Positions 10,401 through 18,764 of a stretch of DNA of 64,000 nt are shown here, piece by piece. The position numbers and the translations under genes were made by a program. The stretch comes from Billgrantia sulfidoxydans (GTDB lineage Bacteria; Pseudomonadota; Gammaproteobacteria; Pseudomonadales; Halomonadaceae). The notes beneath the pieces are model-generated. The model was not told where the DNA came from. It did not search any database and saw only the letters and a program-made list of their open reading frames with translations. The stretch is taken from NCBI RefSeq assembly GCF_017868775.1, contig NZ_CP053381.1, positions 2,542,001 to 2,606,000 on the forward strand, in the 5' to 3' direction. Position 1 is the stretch's first letter, and every line of letters begins with the position of its first letter.

Positions 10401-10652
10401 AACCACTTCGGCACCCTCACCGCCTACGTAGCGGGCAGCGCCTCGGACGACTTCCGCTTCACCTCCGCGCTGCCGGTTCAGGTACTCAAGGGGATGGAGC
10501 CGATACTGCGCCCCCACCTTGAGCCCGGCACGGGCAGCTGTCCTCCCATACCACGCGACGAGTACCATTTTGCCGATGACGGCGAAGCGGATCCGACGCC
10601 CGACGATGCCGGCGGCGACTCCTCCTCGTCGCCGGACCTCGCCCTGCGATAG
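7434..10652 (+). CDS. Large bifunctional penicillin-binding protein (GT51 glycosyltransferase plus transpeptidase)
   Basis: A 1072-residue inner-membrane protein with a short cytoplasmic tail, one membrane segment near residues 46-68, and a periplasmic body. The glycosyltransferase half has the catalytic-type Glu near 200 (FIENRE) and GGSTLATQLEKY. The transpeptidase half has all three motifs: STAK near 529, SLN near 635 and KTGT near 954. It therefore looks fully bifunctional. It is longer than usual class A PBPs (about 750-850), with long spacing between the SLN and KTG motifs. The start has GGGAG just upstream. Its role is peptidoglycan polymerisation and cross-linking; which class A PBP it replaces or supplements cannot be told here. 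Confidence 0.88.
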   Translation: MGARRSSSRRDSSTVAWLDNGESLEKRSPFIQEPKLAPAPQEAPSHRYLYLVLGILLLLFGVSLATLLVAEAKTSHFQAQEFSRYAATLRYTLEQGSSSRIQFPEHGPFDQRLGYTQLPALEARLLSRGYEITEQAHFSHALLDYTRRGFFPPYTEKTQAGLTIEECRGDTLYHFRHPQRQYASFDTIPAVVLQTLLFIENRELLDESTPYANPAVDWPRFTKAALSQVGRALDLPGQAAGGSTLATQLEKYRHSPQGRTYSSREKLRQMVSASVRSYQHGPQTLTARQDVALDYLNTVPLSAAPGYGEVHGIGDGLWAWFGTDFDTFNRLLTTDDGGGHAQQGLALRQVVALMIAQRRPSWYLNGGRQALEELTDSYLRLLRQEGVMSDALARAALEQRLTFRDDSVTPFNLRIEPDKGIQVARQRLGSMLGMSLYDLDRLDLSARTTLDASLQRDVTAYLHRLADPEYAGEIGLLGERLLSPGRTQDVRYSFTLFERSEDGFLVRVQTDNTDQPFDINQGSKLELGSTAKLRVLATYLEVIAELHQRHGSKSPEMLRAVETDRQDVLSRWVLDRLIETPGLTLDELLAMAMERRYSASPAEAFFTGGGRHTFSNFRREDNGRNPTLTEAMRESLNLPFIRLMRDLVRYSTHLNEHRTQLLEDDSDPRRLEYLRLFADREGQTFLQRFWRKYRQQTSDERLVTFLEGLNASAPRLAAVHRYLFPEAGREEFAAFLGVWLADAARPSEREIDTLYERYSPGNYSLTDQGYVARVHPLELWLLGYLLDYPDASFAEAAAASADERQEVYGWLFRTRHRSARDVRIRTMLEVEAFLDIHERWQRLGYPFDHLVPSLATAVGSSGDRPAALAELMGIILNDGVRQPTLRIDELHFAADTPYETRFLPAPDRAQRVMAPEVAAVLRETLSQVVEGGTARRLHGSFTLEDGTPLVLGGKTGTGNNRIETVGRGGQVTSSRARNRTATFVFYLGENHFGTLTAYVAGSASDDFRFTSALPVQVLKGMEPILRPHLEPGTGSCPPIPRDEYHFADDGEADPTPDDAGGDSSSSPDLALR

Positions 10653-10694
10653 CCCGGGTGATGTCCTCGGCGTTGCCATGCACTCCCATTCGGC

Positions 10695-13070
10695 TCAGAA
10701 CAGTCCCAACTGGCGATCGGTCAGACTGGCAAAGTCATCGCCGAGGAAAGGCAGGATGGCGTCGGCCACCGGCTGTAGCTGGCGGGTGAGATAGTGCTGG
10801 TAGTCGATGGTGGAGCGCCGCGCCTCGAGCGGCTCCGGCCCCGCCACGGTGATGACGTAGCGAATCCAGCCACCGTGCTGGTACTGCCGAGGGCGCCCCA
10901 GGCGGTCGTTGAGCTCGTCGGCCATGCGCGCGGCGCGCACGTGGGGCGGCACGTTGCGACGGTATTCGTCGAGCCGCCGACGCAGGCGCCTGCGATAGAC
11001 CAGCCGCTCGTCGAACTCACCGGCCAGTGTGCGGCTCACGTAGTCGCGCAGATAGTCACGATAGGGTTCGCCGACGAAGATGCGCCGGTATAGCTCCTGC
11101 TGGAAAGCCTTGGCCAGCGGTGTCCAGTCGGCGCGCACCGTCTCCAGTCCCTTGAACACGACGTGTTCGGCGCCCTTTGCATCACGCACCAGCCCCGCAT
11201 AGCGCTTCTTGCTGCCCTCCTCCGCGCCGCGGATGGTGGGCATCAGGAAGCGTCGAAAGTGGGTCTCGAACTGCAGTTCCAACGCGCTGACAAGGCCGTA
11301 TTCCGTTTCGAGATGCTGCGTCCACCAGCAGTTGACCCGCTCAGCCAGGCGTTGACCGATGGCCCGGGCCTCTGCCTCCTCATGGGCACTCCCCAGCCAG
11401 ACGAAGGTGGAGTCAGTATCGCCGTAGATCACCCGGTAGCCCTCGGCTTCGATCAGCTCCCGGGTACGGCGCATGATCTCGTGGCCGCGCAGGGTGATCG
11501 ATGAGGCCAGCCGCGGGTCGAAGAAACGGCAGCCTCGCGAGCCGAGCACGCCGTAGAAGGCGTTCATGATGATCTTGAGGGCCTGGGAGAGAGGCGCATT
11601 GCCCTCGCGCTTGGCCGCCTCGCGCCCCTGCCATACCCGCGCCACCATCTCGGGCAGCGCATGCCGGGTGCGCGAGAAGCGGGCCCCGCGGAAGCCGGGT
11701 ACCGTCTCGGGCTCGGGCGCCTCCAGCCCCGCCACCAGGCCGACCGGGTCGATCAGGAAGGTACGGATGATCGAGGGGTAGAGGCTCTTGTAGTCCAGCA
11801 CCAGCACCGAATCGTAGAGCCCCGGCCGCGAGTCCATGACGAAGCCGCCGGGGCTGTCCTGGCCGGCCTCGCGGCCGTGGGACAGACTGGGCGCCACGTA
11901 GCCCAGGCGATGCATGCGCGGCAGGTAGAGATGCGAGAAGGCCGCCACCGAGCCACCGCTGCGATCGGCCGGCAGCCCGGTGATGCTGGCCCGTTCGAGC
12001 AGGAAGTCGATGAGCTCGGTCCGCGCGAAGATGCGCGTCACCAGTTCGCAATCCTTGAGGTTGTAGCGCGCCAGCGCCGGCTTGTCCTCGGCGAACATGC
12101 GGTCGATCGCTTCCATGCGCTGGTAGGGGTTGTCGATCGCCTTGCCCTCGCCGAGCAGCTCCTGGGCGACGTTCTCGAGGCTGAACGAGGCAAAGCGCCA
12201 GGTGGCCTGGCGCAGCGCCTCGATGCCGTCGACGATCAGGCGCCCGGTGGCGGCGGCAAAGAAGTGATTGGGGTTGCTGCCGTGGGCACGCCAGCCGAGG
12301 GGTTCGCCACCGCGCCCGAGCCGCAGCGGCACCCCGAGTCGCTCGGCGTGCCGCTGCAGGATGCGCAGGTCGAACTGCACCAGGTTCCAGCCGATGATCG
12401 CATCCGGATCATGCCGGGCCATCCAGCCGTTGAGACTCTCCAGCAGCGCCTCGCGACTTTTGCAATAAGTGAGGGTGAAGTCGCGCTGCCGTTCGGCCTC
12501 ACCGCCCTGCCCGTTGGCGGGCCCCAGCATGTAGACCTGGCGCTCGCCGCAGCCCTCGAGGGCAATGGAGTAGAGCTCGCCGCTGGCGTTCGTCTCGATA
12601 TCCAGCGAGGCCAGTGCCAGCCGGGGGCGGTATCGCGCTGCTGGCCTGAGCTGGGCTTCGCCAAGTGTGCCGTCGGCATCCGCCCTTCCCGAGAACCACA
12701 CCGGCGCGGTGATGAAGCGCTCCATCAGGTAGCGTTCCGGCGGTCGCACGTCGGCTTCGTAGACCTCGATGCCGGCCTCGTCCAGGCGCCTGGCGAGGTG
12801 CATCAACTGGCGATGCTGGCGACAGTAAAGGCCGAACACGGGCCGGTGCTGGAAGTCGCACAGCGCCAGCGGGCGCAGCTCGACGTCGCGCTCGCCGCGC
12901 AGCAACGCCTCGGCCCGGTCGCGCTGCTCGGCGGGCACGAAGGCCACCGAGGGCTGCAGCGGCAGGCGCACATGGCGTGGCCCGGCGTCGGTGGCCAGCC
13001 AGAACGAGACCTCAGTGCCGGCAGCCGACTCCCGCCAATGCCGAGTCAGCACGAACCCCTGCTGTTCCAC
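10695..13070 (-). CDS. polB: DNA polymerase II (family B)
   Basis: A 791-residue family-B DNA polymerase, matching the length of E. coli Pol II. The 3'-5' exonuclease shows Exo I LDIETN and the later NLKDCELV motif. The polymerase shows motif A DYKSLYPSII, motif B with KIIMNAFYGVLGS, and motif C YGDTDSTF, plus KKRYAG. Pol II acts in replication restart and translesion synthesis. The start is a GTG at 13070 preceded by AGGCG. In E. coli polB belongs to the SOS regulon, but I see no CTGT-N8-ACAG LexA box just upstream here. It converges on the PBP gene with only 42 bases between. Confidence 0.96.
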   Translation of the reverse strand: MEQQGFVLTRHWRESAAGTEVSFWLATDAGPRHVRLPLQPSVAFVPAEQRDRAEALLRGERDVELRPLALCDFQHRPVFGLYCRQHRQLMHLARRLDEAGIEVYEADVRPPERYLMERFITAPVWFSGRADADGTLGEAQLRPAARYRPRLALASLDIETNASGELYSIALEGCGERQVYMLGPANGQGGEAERQRDFTLTYCKSREALLESLNGWMARHDPDAIIGWNLVQFDLRILQRHAERLGVPLRLGRGGEPLGWRAHGSNPNHFFAAATGRLIVDGIEALRQATWRFASFSLENVAQELLGEGKAIDNPYQRMEAIDRMFAEDKPALARYNLKDCELVTRIFARTELIDFLLERASITGLPADRSGGSVAAFSHLYLPRMHRLGYVAPSLSHGREAGQDSPGGFVMDSRPGLYDSVLVLDYKSLYPSIIRTFLIDPVGLVAGLEAPEPETVPGFRGARFSRTRHALPEMVARVWQGREAAKREGNAPLSQALKIIMNAFYGVLGSRGCRFFDPRLASSITLRGHEIMRRTRELIEAEGYRVIYGDTDSTFVWLGSAHEEAEARAIGQRLAERVNCWWTQHLETEYGLVSALELQFETHFRRFLMPTIRGAEEGSKKRYAGLVRDAKGAEHVVFKGLETVRADWTPLAKAFQQELYRRIFVGEPYRDYLRDYVSRTLAGEFDERLVYRRRLRRRLDEYRRNVPPHVRAARMADELNDRLGRPRQYQHGGWIRYVITVAGPEPLEARRSTIDYQHYLTRQLQPVADAILPFLGDDFASLTDRQLGLF

Positions 13071-13155
13071 CGTCGCCTCTCGCCCTGTCCGCTCGTGCCG
13101 TCATGGTACCTCTGCAGGCTCCTTTCTGTCGCGGATCAGGCTCCGCCTGGGTTCG

Positions 13156-14010
13156 TCAACGATTCAGCACGGCACGACACGCAGGCGGCAGGGTACAACT
13201 CGGCAGAGGATAGGCTTCCGGGCGAGGCGTCGGAGCCAAGGCCTGACAGCCGTCTCCGGGAGGCGGCGGAGGCTGGTCGGCGCACTCCGTCTGGCCCGGT
13301 GGGCAGCGCAGGCGTACGTGGAGATGCTCATCGTGAGAGTGCCAGGGGCGGATCACACGCAGCCATGAGCGGTCGTCCCATTCCCGCTCGCACAGGTCGC
13401 GCTTCACCGCGGAGTCGACGAAGATCCGCATCACCCGCGGGTCGTCAGCTGCCTGGCGAATGAGCTCGGCATGCTGGTCCGTCCAACGCTCGTCCAGGCG
13501 TTGGCTGCGTGGATCCACCAGAATTGGCTGCTCGAGCTCATCGCGCTCGCTGCGCTCGAGGAACGGCAGGTCGAGGCGAAACCAGATGTCGACGTCGAGT
13601 CCGGTCTGGTGGCTGACATGGCCGTAGGGCATCGGCCCACCGCGCGGCTGGGCCATGTCACCCACCAGGATCGGGCCGAAGCCGGCTTTGCTGATGCGCT
13701 CGCCCAGGCGCTCGATGTAATCGACGAGAGAGGGGTGTCCATAGTGGCGGTTACGCTTGAGATCCACCGCCTGGTAACCCTCCCCCTCTTCGGGCAGCCG
13801 TTCCGCACCGGCGATGCAACCGCCATCGTAGGGGCCGATGACACGCGGCGGGCCGGACAGTGGTTCGTTGACGTCGGCCCAGTCCGCCGGCGTGGTAGGC
13901 GACGAGGCGGGGGATTGGGCAATGGCGCTCGACATGCCCCCGGCGATGAGGGTAGCCGACAACATGACGCCCACGAAACGTGGGCGTCGGCTGAGGTAGC
14001 GTAACAACAT
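13156..14010 (-). CDS. mepA: Penicillin-insensitive murein endopeptidase MepA
   Basis: A 284-residue periplasmic LAS-family metallo-endopeptidase that cuts D-Ala-meso-DAP cross-links in peptidoglycan. It has a signal peptide with a cleavage site near AIAQS and the two zinc-binding signatures of the M74 family, GHVSHQTGLDVDIW (His and Asp ligands) and WHSHDEHLHVRL. The conserved Cys residues that form disulfides in MepA are present at the C-terminus. It lies just upstream of polB on the same strand, 85 bases apart, with no functional link implied. Confidence 0.94.
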   Translation of the reverse strand: MLLRYLSRRPRFVGVMLSATLIAGGMSSAIAQSPASSPTTPADWADVNEPLSGPPRVIGPYDGGCIAGAERLPEEGEGYQAVDLKRNRHYGHPSLVDYIERLGERISKAGFGPILVGDMAQPRGGPMPYGHVSHQTGLDVDIWFRLDLPFLERSERDELEQPILVDPRSQRLDERWTDQHAELIRQAADDPRVMRIFVDSAVKRDLCEREWDDRSWLRVIRPWHSHDEHLHVRLRCPPGQTECADQPPPPPGDGCQALAPTPRPEAYPLPSCTLPPACRAVLNR

Positions 14011-14043
14011 CGGAGGTTCATCCTTGCCAGACGGTAAATTTCC

Positions 14044-15249
14044 TCATTCGCGTTCTTGCAGGGCTAGCCATTCAAGGCCGGGGCGATAGAGCATGTCGTG
14101 TTCGCCATCGAACAGCGCCAGCTCGGTCGGCCCCGACTGCAGATGCAGCAGGACCGGTGCCTCGGCGTCGTCGAAGCGCTGGTAGTCCCGCTGCTGGTGC
14201 AGCGACACCTCGAGCAAGGCGTCGGGTATCTCCCCGCTCTCCATGATCGCATCGATATCCTCCCGGGACAGGCGCGCCTCCTCTTCGACCAGGTCATTGT
14301 AGGCGTGCAGCGCCTGTTCGACCGGCACGGTCTCGTCGTCGATACCATGCGCGATCAGCACACGGATCTTGCCGGCCACGTCAGGCACATGCGCCTTGGG
14401 GCTCCGCTGTCGGCACTCTTCATGGGCCTCGCCGCCCTCCTCCGGCACGCCACCGCAGGCCTCGGCAATCTCCTCGGCATACTTCTCGCCCTGCCGCTCG
14501 TTCCATTCATACCAGCTGACGAGATCGTAGACCGGCACCCAGGCGGCCACGCCGGCGAACGTATCGGGATGCCGGCTGGCCAGGTGCAGCGCGTTCATGG
14601 CGCCACCTGAGTAACCCAGCAAATAGATACGCGACTCGTCCACGCGGGCGTTCTCGCGGGCGTACTCCAGTGCATCTTCCATGTCGGAAATGACCAGGTC
14701 GGAGGCCGTTGATTCAGGGTGACCATCGTTGGGGCCACGAAAATCGGGGTGCATGAAGGCCCAATCGTTGGCCACGGCGAACTGCGCCAGGGGAATATCA
14801 ATGTTCTGAAGGTAATCGGTACTCCAGCTGTGCAGCACCAGGAGCAGCGGCCGCTTCTCCCCGCCGTCCGGCGCGTAGAACAGTGCCGGCTGCTCGTATT
14901 CGTCCGCCGAGGCGGGAATGGTGACGTCTTCCACCTCGGGAACGTATTCCTGCCAGGTGTCAAGTTCGGCATCGATCAGCTCGCCGGGGAAGTCCGTTAC
15001 CACGAGATGTTCGCTGGGATGCTCCAGCCCGGCCTCGTCTCCCGCCTCGGTTCCCAGTAGGCGGTTCGATTCCGGCTCCCGTGGCTGCGCTTCGCCAACG
15101 CTGGCCTGGAGAACGACGAAGAGCATCGCCAACAACAGGATCACGCCGCCCACCCGCGCGCCGGGAGCCGACTCATGGGAAGAAGCGCCTGCCAACGGAC
15201 GTAGGGTGCGAAGCAATGGATGTAGTGGAGTGAGGGCTTTTCGTTCCAT
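14044..15249 (-). CDS. Exported alpha/beta-hydrolase (esterase / prolyl-oligopeptidase-like)
   Basis: A 401-residue predicted exported or membrane-anchored serine hydrolase. A hydrophobic segment at residues ~34-52 serves as signal or anchor. The nucleophile elbow is GYSGGAMN, the oxyanion region LLVLHSWSTDY, the likely acid is the Asp in HGIDDETVP, and the likely catalytic His is in GEHDMLY. The arrangement fits the dienelactone-hydrolase or prolyl-oligopeptidase branch rather than true lipases. Acidic surface residues are abundant, as in halophilic proteins. It ends 33 bases before mepA on the same strand. The substrate is unknown. Confidence 0.82.
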   Translation of the reverse strand: MERKALTPLHPLLRTLRPLAGASSHESAPGARVGGVILLLAMLFVVLQASVGEAQPREPESNRLLGTEAGDEAGLEHPSEHLVVTDFPGELIDAELDTWQEYVPEVEDVTIPASADEYEQPALFYAPDGGEKRPLLLVLHSWSTDYLQNIDIPLAQFAVANDWAFMHPDFRGPNDGHPESTASDLVISDMEDALEYARENARVDESRIYLLGYSGGAMNALHLASRHPDTFAGVAAWVPVYDLVSWYEWNERQGEKYAEEIAEACGGVPEEGGEAHEECRQRSPKAHVPDVAGKIRVLIAHGIDDETVPVEQALHAYNDLVEEEARLSREDIDAIMESGEIPDALLEVSLHQQRDYQRFDDAEAPVLLHLQSGPTELALFDGEHDMLYRPGLEWLALQERE

Positions 15250-15336
15250 GGCATGCCTCCTGACAGCGACAGGTTCCTTGACGTTGTCTCCCCCAGTCTA
15301 GGCGGTGAGGCGGGCGGTGCCAGGTGCCCATAACGA

Positions 15337-15364
15337 ACCGGCCCATGCCGAGGCATGGGCCGGT
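15337..15364 (-). terminator. Perfect 13-bp stem hairpin downstream of the lipoprotein gene
   Basis: Arms at 15337-15349 and 15352-15364 are exact inverted repeats around a two-base centre (in practice a CGAG tetraloop). It lies 28 bases past the stop of the lipoprotein gene and before the esterase gene. The U-tract after it is poor (TCGTT), so termination strength is uncertain. Confidence 0.6.
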
Positions 15365-15392
15365 AGTGCCGTTGCTTTACCCTGGCAGGGGC

Positions 15393-15662
15393 TCAATCAC
15401 ACGGCACGACGGCGCGGCGCGTATCCTTGGCCCACAGGGTCTGGCCATTCGGCGTTTCGCCGTGAGCGTTCCAGGTCTCGGTGATTTCCACACAGTAGGA
15501 GCCGAGATCTTCGACGGTCTTCTCGGGATTGGCGGGTTGCTCTTCGCTGATGCGCATGATGTCGGGATTCGAGCTGGTATAGCGCGGGGCGACGGCGTTG
15601 GTGCCACAGCCAACCAGCAGGGCGGCTGCCATCAGCAGCGGAAGAACGTTGCGCAGTTTCAT
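15393..15662 (-). CDS. Small putative lipoprotein
   Basis: An 89-residue protein with a classic lipoprotein signal: charged N-terminus, hydrophobic core, and the lipobox LLVGC placing the lipidated Cys at residue 19. The mature part is about 70 residues with two further Cys (in SYCVEI and at VVPCD) that could form a disulfide in the periplasm. The residue after the lipidated Cys is Gly, which favours outer membrane sorting. No function is recognised. It stands alone between the DUF421 and esterase genes. Confidence 0.8.
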   Translation of the reverse strand: MKLRNVLPLLMAAALLVGCGTNAVAPRYTSSNPDIMRISEEQPANPEKTVEDLGSYCVEITETWNAHGETPNGQTLWAKDTRRAVVPCD

Positions 15663-15790
15663 CGTATCATCCTCAGTCGGTCGTTCGGCGATCGGATGAT
15701 GCGTAACCTGCGGTGCATGAGGCGTACCTGGAGCCCATCCTTGGGTTCACTCGTCTGCATTGTAACGAAGCACATGGCCGATCGCACCCT

Positions 15791-16360
15791 TTAGCCACTT
15801 CGCTCGGGAGGTCCGCTGCGCTCGGGTCCGCTTGACCGGGTTCCCGGCTCCTTCACCCCTGCGAGGCTTGGTAGTGTTGCGCCGTCCGCCCCATTCACCA
15901 CGCTGAAGGAGCCGTCGGTCTCCAGGATGACGGCACCGACATCGGCTAGTTCGGCCTTGCCGGCGGCACGTACCGCCGCGCGCACTTCATCCTCGGTGAC
16001 ACGCGCCTGCCGCATGGCCTCAGGCAGATAGCCGCCGCGAAAGAACAGCAGCGCCGGCTCGCCGGTCACCAGTTGGCGCACCCAGCGATAGCGGACACTT
16101 GCCCAAGTCACCAGGTATTGCATGCCGATGAGAAGACCGAACGCCAAGATGCCCTGGGCCAGGGTCACGTCCTTGCTGAGCATGACCGACGCCAGCACCG
16201 AGCCCAGCGCGACGGTCACGACCAGATCGAAGGCGTTCATCTTCGATAGCGTGCGCCGGCCGGATACACGCAGCAGGAATACCAGCCCCACATAACCCAG
16301 CACGCCAAGCACCGCCGTGCGCAGCAGCGCCTGCCATTGATCGAAGAAAATTGGATCCAC
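15791..16360 (-). CDS. DUF421 family membrane protein (YetF-like)
   Basis: A 189-residue protein with three hydrophobic segments in the first ~85 residues and a cytosolic C-terminal domain. The signature SGRRTLSKMNAFDLVVTVALGS is the conserved DUF421 core. The soluble part (ARVTEDEVRAAVRAAG, then ILETDGSFSVV) matches the alpha/beta domain of the family, which in Bacillus includes spore germination proteins but has no settled role in Gram-negative bacteria. The last ~15 residues are low-complexity (PERSG repeats). Divergent from metG, 149 bases apart. Confidence 0.88.
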   Translation of the reverse strand: MDPIFFDQWQALLRTAVLGVLGYVGLVFLLRVSGRRTLSKMNAFDLVVTVALGSVLASVMLSKDVTLAQGILAFGLLIGMQYLVTWASVRYRWVRQLVTGEPALLFFRGGYLPEAMRQARVTEDEVRAAVRAAGKAELADVGAVILETDGSFSVVNGADGATLPSLAGVKEPGTRSSGPERSGPPERSG

Positions 16361-16467
16361 ACTTGCCTCCCTCGTAGCCGTATGGGATCAGCCTAGCGCA
16401 CAGAATCCAGCCGCATGGTGCTGAACGCCCCTTCCCGCCACCGGATGCAGTGGCGCGCCAACAGGGA

Positions 16468-16473
16468 TACAAT
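16468..16473 (+). promoter_or_regulatory. Probable -10 element of the metG promoter
   Basis: TACAAT lies 37 bases upstream of the metG ATG in an otherwise GC-rich region; no convincing -35 is seen. Confidence 0.35.
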
Positions 16474-16509
16474 CGAAAGCCTGTTTTTCTTGGGAATTCC
16501 AGAGCCGAT

Positions 16510-18552
16510 ATGTCGAACTCAACCAGCGCCCCGCGCAAGATCCTGGTCACCAGCGCCCTGCCCTACGCCAACGGCTCGATTCACCTTGGCCACCTGCTGG
16601 AGTACATCCAGACCGACATCTGGGTGCGTTTTCAGAAGAGCCGCGGCCATGAGTGCCACTACGTGTGCGCCGACGACGCCCACGGCACCGCGATCATGCT
16701 GCGCGCGGAGCAGGAAGGCATCTCCTCGGAAGCCCTGATCGAGCGCGTCTCCAGGGAGCACCAGGCCGACTTTGCCACCTTCGGGGTCGCCTTCGACAAC
16801 TACCACTCGACGCACTCCGAGGAAAATCGGCATTACAGCGAGCTGATCTATACTCGCCTGCGCGAGCACGGCCATATCGCCACCCGCGATATCGAGCAGA
16901 TGTACGATCCGGTCAAGGGGCTGTTCCTGGCCGACCGTTTCATCAAGGGGACCTGTCCCCGGTGCAAGACCGCGGATCAGTACGGCGACAACTGCGAGGC
17001 GTGTGGCGCCACCTACACCCCGGCGGAACTGATCGATCCCGTGTCGGCAATTTCCGGCGCCACGCCCGAGGTGCGCAGCTCCACCCACTACTTCTTCAAG
17101 CTTCCCGATTTCGCCGACTTCCTCAAGCAGTGGACCCGCGGCGGCCACGTGCAGACCCAGATCGGCAACAAGCTGCAGGAGTGGTTCGAGTCCGGCCTCA
17201 ACGAGTGGGACATCTCCCGCGACGCGCCGTACTTCGGCTTCGAGATCCCCGACGCCCCGGGCAAGTACTTCTACGTCTGGCTGGATGCGCCGATCGGCTA
17301 CCTGGCCAGCTTCAAGAACCTGTGCGAGCGCACCGGCATCGACTTCGATGCCTTCTGGAAGAAGGACAGCGAGGCCGAGGTGTATCACTTCATCGGCAAG
17401 GACATCGTCTACTTCCATGCGCTGTTCTGGCCGGCCATGCTGCACGGCGCCGGCTTCCGCACCCCCACCGCCGTGAACTGCCATGGCTTCGTCACCGTCA
17501 ACGGGGCCAAGATGTCGAAGTCGCGTGGCACCTTCATCAAGGCAGCCACCTATGCCGAGCACCTGAATCCCGAGTACCTGCGCTACTATTTCGCCGCCAA
17601 GCTCACCTCGCGGGTCGACGACCTGGACCTCAACCTCGAGGACTTCGCCGCCCGGGTGAATGCCGACCTCGTCGGCAAGGTGGTCAACATCGCCAGCCGC
17701 TGCGCCGGGTTCGTCAAGAAGCTGGGCGACGGCCGGCTCTCGGCCCACTGCGCCGAGCCGGAGCTGGTCGCTCGCTTCATCGCCGCGGGTGATGGCATCG
17801 CCGAGGATTTCGAGGCTCGCGAATTCGGACGCGCCGTGCGCAAGATCATGGAGCTGGCCGATGAAGCCAACACCTACATTGCCGACAAGGAACCGTGGGT
17901 GCTGGCCAAGCAGGAGGGCCGCGAACAGGAGGTGCTCGACATCTGCTCGGTGGGCATCAACCTGTTCCGCCAGCTGATGGTCTACCTGGCGCCGGTGGTG
18001 CCGGCCATGGCCCAGCAATCGCGCCAGTTCCTGCAGTTGGAATCGCTCGACTGGGAGAGCCGTCACGAGGTGTTGCTCGACCACGGAATTGCCAAGTTCA
18101 AACCGTTGATGACCCGCGTCGAGCGGGAGAAGATCGATGCCATGATCGAGGCATCGAAGGAGGATCTGGTGGAAGAACAGAAGCTCAAGGAAGCGGCCAA
18201 GGGGCCGCTGGCCGACGACCCCATCGCCGAGCAGATCGCCTTCGACGACTTCGCCAAGGTCGACCTGCGCATCGCCCGTATCGCCAAGGCCGAGTACGTC
18301 GAGGGTGCCGACAAGCTGCTGCAGCTCACACTCGACCTGGGCGGCGAGTCGCGCAACGTCTTCGCCGGCATTCGCTCGGCCTATGCCCCCGAGGCCCTGG
18401 AGGGTCGCCTGACCGTCATGGTGGCCAACCTGGCGCCGCGCAAGATGCGCTTCGGCGTCTCCGAAGGCATGGTCCTGGCTGCGGGAGACGACGACGGTAT
18501 CTACCTGCTGTCGCCGGATTCCGGCGCCGAGCCCGGCCAGCGCGTCAGGTAG
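16510..18552 (+). CDS. metG: Methionyl-tRNA synthetase
   Basis: A 680-residue class I aminoacyl-tRNA synthetase that charges tRNA-Met. The HIGH motif appears as HLGH near residue 24, the KMSKS loop as KMSKSRG, and the zinc knuckle as CPRC with CEAC. The C-terminal ~100 residues form a tRNA-binding (EMAP/Trbp111-like) dimerisation domain ([11 protein letters not shown]). The size matches the dimeric E. coli type. I start at the ATG at 16510 ([10 protein letters not shown]), because the in-frame upstream extension is not conserved in the family. Confidence 0.97.
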   Translation: MSNSTSAPRKILVTSALPYANGSIHLGHLLEYIQTDIWVRFQKSRGHECHYVCADDAHGTAIMLRAEQEGISSEALIERVSREHQADFATFGVAFDNYHSTHSEENRHYSELIYTRLREHGHIATRDIEQMYDPVKGLFLADRFIKGTCPRCKTADQYGDNCEACGATYTPAELIDPVSAISGATPEVRSSTHYFFKLPDFADFLKQWTRGGHVQTQIGNKLQEWFESGLNEWDISRDAPYFGFEIPDAPGKYFYVWLDAPIGYLASFKNLCERTGIDFDAFWKKDSEAEVYHFIGKDIVYFHALFWPAMLHGAGFRTPTAVNCHGFVTVNGAKMSKSRGTFIKAATYAEHLNPEYLRYYFAAKLTSRVDDLDLNLEDFAARVNADLVGKVVNIASRCAGFVKKLGDGRLSAHCAEPELVARFIAAGDGIAEDFEAREFGRAVRKIMELADEANTYIADKEPWVLAKQEGREQEVLDICSVGINLFRQLMVYLAPVVPAMAQQSRQFLQLESLDWESRHEVLLDHGIAKFKPLMTRVEREKIDAMIEASKEDLVEEQKLKEAAKGPLADDPIAEQIAFDDFAKVDLRIARIAKAEYVEGADKLLQLTLDLGGESRNVFAGIRSAYAPEALEGRLTVMVANLAPRKMRFGVSEGMVLAAGDDDGIYLLSPDSGAEPGQRVR

Positions 18553-18573
18553 ATCGCCTTCGCCCATGAAACT

Positions 18574-18595
18574 GCGCGGCCTCGGTCGCGCTTTT
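18574..18595 (+). terminator. Possible terminator after metG
   Basis: A 5-bp GC stem (GCGCG at 18574-18578, CGCGC at 18587-18591) with an 8-base loop is followed at once by TTTT, 22 bases after the metG stop. The stem is short, so this is tentative. Confidence 0.4.
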
Positions 18596-18678
18596 CATTA
18601 CTGAAGGAGCACATAGAGCCAAGCTTCGACGCAGCGTGGGCAAGCACAGGCACTTTTCGGTCACAGCCTAAGTTCCAC

Positions 18679-18705
18679 TAAAGTTTTGTAATCCAGAGCC
18701 GAAAT
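18679..18705 (+). promoter_or_regulatory. Sigma-28 (FliA) promoter before the GGDEF gene
   Basis: TAAA at 18679-18682, exactly 15 bases, then GCCGAAAT at 18698-18705, against the consensus TAAA-N15-GCCGATAA. It lies 59 bases upstream of the ATG at 18765. Confidence 0.65.
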
Positions 18706-18764
18706 ATCTTGTAAGCAATCACCTACACCGGTGCCAATACCTCTGACACCCGGGGTGGCGGCAC

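Noticed and set aside
13071..13155. A LexA operator upstream of polB
   Set aside because: A CTGT is present but no ACAG at the proper distance, so SOS control cannot be claimed.
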